A stretch of DNA of 5,673 bases, taken from Bacteroidota bacterium (lineage in GTDB: Bacteria > Bacteroidota > Bacteroidia > Flavobacteriales > Flavobacteriaceae). The translations under genes were made by a program, and so were the position numbers. The notes under the pieces are model-generated. The model saw only the letters and a program-made list of their open reading frames with translations. It had not been told where the DNA came from and ran no database searches. The DNA is taken from NCBI GenBank assembly GCA_022601215.1, contig JAHZIZ010000419.1:1-5673 (forward strand), in the 5' to 3' direction. Each line of letters begins with the position of its first letter. Position 1 is the first letter of the stretch. Positions 5,025 through 5,673 of this stretch are shown here, piece after piece.

Positions 5025-5673
5025 GTGAATTTAGAGTATTTCATTGCCCGTCGTATCGTGGCCTCCAAGGATTATAAAAGTAGTATTTCGGCACCAATAA
5101 TAAAAATTGCCATTACTGCTATCGCTCTTGGCTTGGTTATCATGATGGTGTCAATTGCAACGGGTGTTGGTCTCCAAAAAAAGATACGCGAAAAGGTGTC
5201 CGCTTTTCATGGAGACATCGTAATTTCCAACTTCAATGCAAATTACAGCAACGATTCTCAACAACCTATTAGTTCCGAACAATCGTTTTATCCAAATTTT
5301 GATTTAGTAGAAGGTATAGATCACATTCAAGTTACTGCTTCAAAGGGAGGAGTTATTAGAACCGCAACGGATTTTGAAGGGATTGTTGTAAAAGGAGTTG
5401 GAGCCGATTATAATTGGCAGTATTTCGAAGAATATTTGGTCCAAGGTAGTTTGCCAAATTATAAGGACAATCTCAACGATGAAATTTTAATATCAGAATA
5501 CATAGCTAATAGGCTTGGGTTTGATGTAGGCGATCGGGTAAATACATTTTTTCTTCAAGAAGGAAACGAACAAAAAGCCAGGAGTAGAGGCTTTACTATC
5601 GTTGGGATATACAATAGTGGGTTTCAAGAATTCGATGAGCAGTTTTTATATGCGGACATTCGTCATATCCAGC
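5025..5673 (+). CDS. LolC/LolE/FtsX-like ABC transporter permease, N-terminal part (3' end outside window)
   Basis: The frame is open to the right edge (216 codons) in a family of about 400 residues. A TAA in the same frame at 5007-5009 leaves only TCG, CAT, CAT, AAA, CTT and GTG before the conserved N-terminus, so GTG 5025-5027 is almost certainly the start. The first ATG is codon 40, inside the membrane helix. Residues 2-16 are a cytoplasmic amphipathic segment (N-L-E-Y-F-I-A-R-R). The first transmembrane helix covers about 24-46. From about 60 the sequence is the MacB-like extracytoplasmic domain (for example F-H-G-D-I-V-I and V-K-G-V-G-A-D-Y). This topology is that of lipoprotein-releasing permeases of the LolCDE type, which extract lipoproteins from the inner membrane. 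Another MacB/FtsX-type exporter remains possible because the C-terminal helices and ATPase gene are outside the window. Confidence 0.88.
   Translation, partial: MNLEYFIARRIVASKDYKSSISAPIIKIAITAIALGLVIMMVSIATGVGLQKKIREKVSAFHGDIVISNFNANYSNDSQQPISSEQSFYPNFDLVEGIDHIQVTASKGGVIRTATDFEGIVVKGVGADYNWQYFEEYLVQGSLPNYKDNLNDEILISEYIANRLGFDVGDRVNTFFLQEGNEQKARSRGFTIVGIYNSGFQEFDEQFLYADIRHIQ

Overview
The window looks like an ordinary stretch of chromosome from a Bacteroidota bacterium, most likely Flavobacteriia. The signs are an A+T-rich sequence, starts without clear Shine-Dalgarno sites, TAnnTTTG-like -7 elements in the spacers, a Gln just after the signal peptide's Ala (TAQ), and a Cys-Lys-acidic lipoprotein N-terminus of the kind described in Capnocytophaga and Flavobacterium. 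I see no RNA gene, mobile element, CRISPR array, phage gene or attachment site. Placement below family level is not possible from these data.

The layout is seven protein genes strictly alternating in strand (+ - + - + - +), packed almost without spacers. (1) 1-1032, +: the C-terminal part of a YtcJ-like amidohydrolase, cut by the window edge. (2) 1037-1819, -: a probable surface lipoprotein with a metzincin-type zinc protease motif. (3) 1872-2405, +: a secreted DUF2059 protein. (4) 2377-3096, -: a class I SAM-dependent methyltransferase, tail-to-tail and overlapping gene 3 by 29 bp. (5) 3149-3685, +: a YkgJ-type cysteine-cluster protein. (6) 3702-5018, -: a lipoprotein of the DUF1343/NamZ family, i.e. 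a probable exo-beta-N-acetylmuramidase. (7) 5025-5673, +: the N-terminal half of a LolC/LolE/FtsX-type ABC permease, with a GTG start and cut by the right edge.

Because every gene faces the opposite way from its neighbours, the window contains no operon. Three boundaries are convergent (4 bp gap, 29 bp overlap, 16 bp gap) with no visible hairpin terminator. Three are divergent (52 bp, 52 bp with the preferred methyltransferase start, and 6 bp). At least five of the seven products act in or beyond the cell envelope or have export signals or membrane segments (genes 2, 3, 6, 7) or cysteine-rich metal sites (gene 5), but I see no evidence for one joint pathway.

The most notable item is the protease of gene 2. 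Its zinc helix HExxHxxGxxN is followed 18 residues later by an HC-x4-C-x-M block that matches the second half of the archaemetzincin signature, as if a loop had been inserted into that motif. I found no convincing undescribed multi-gene system.
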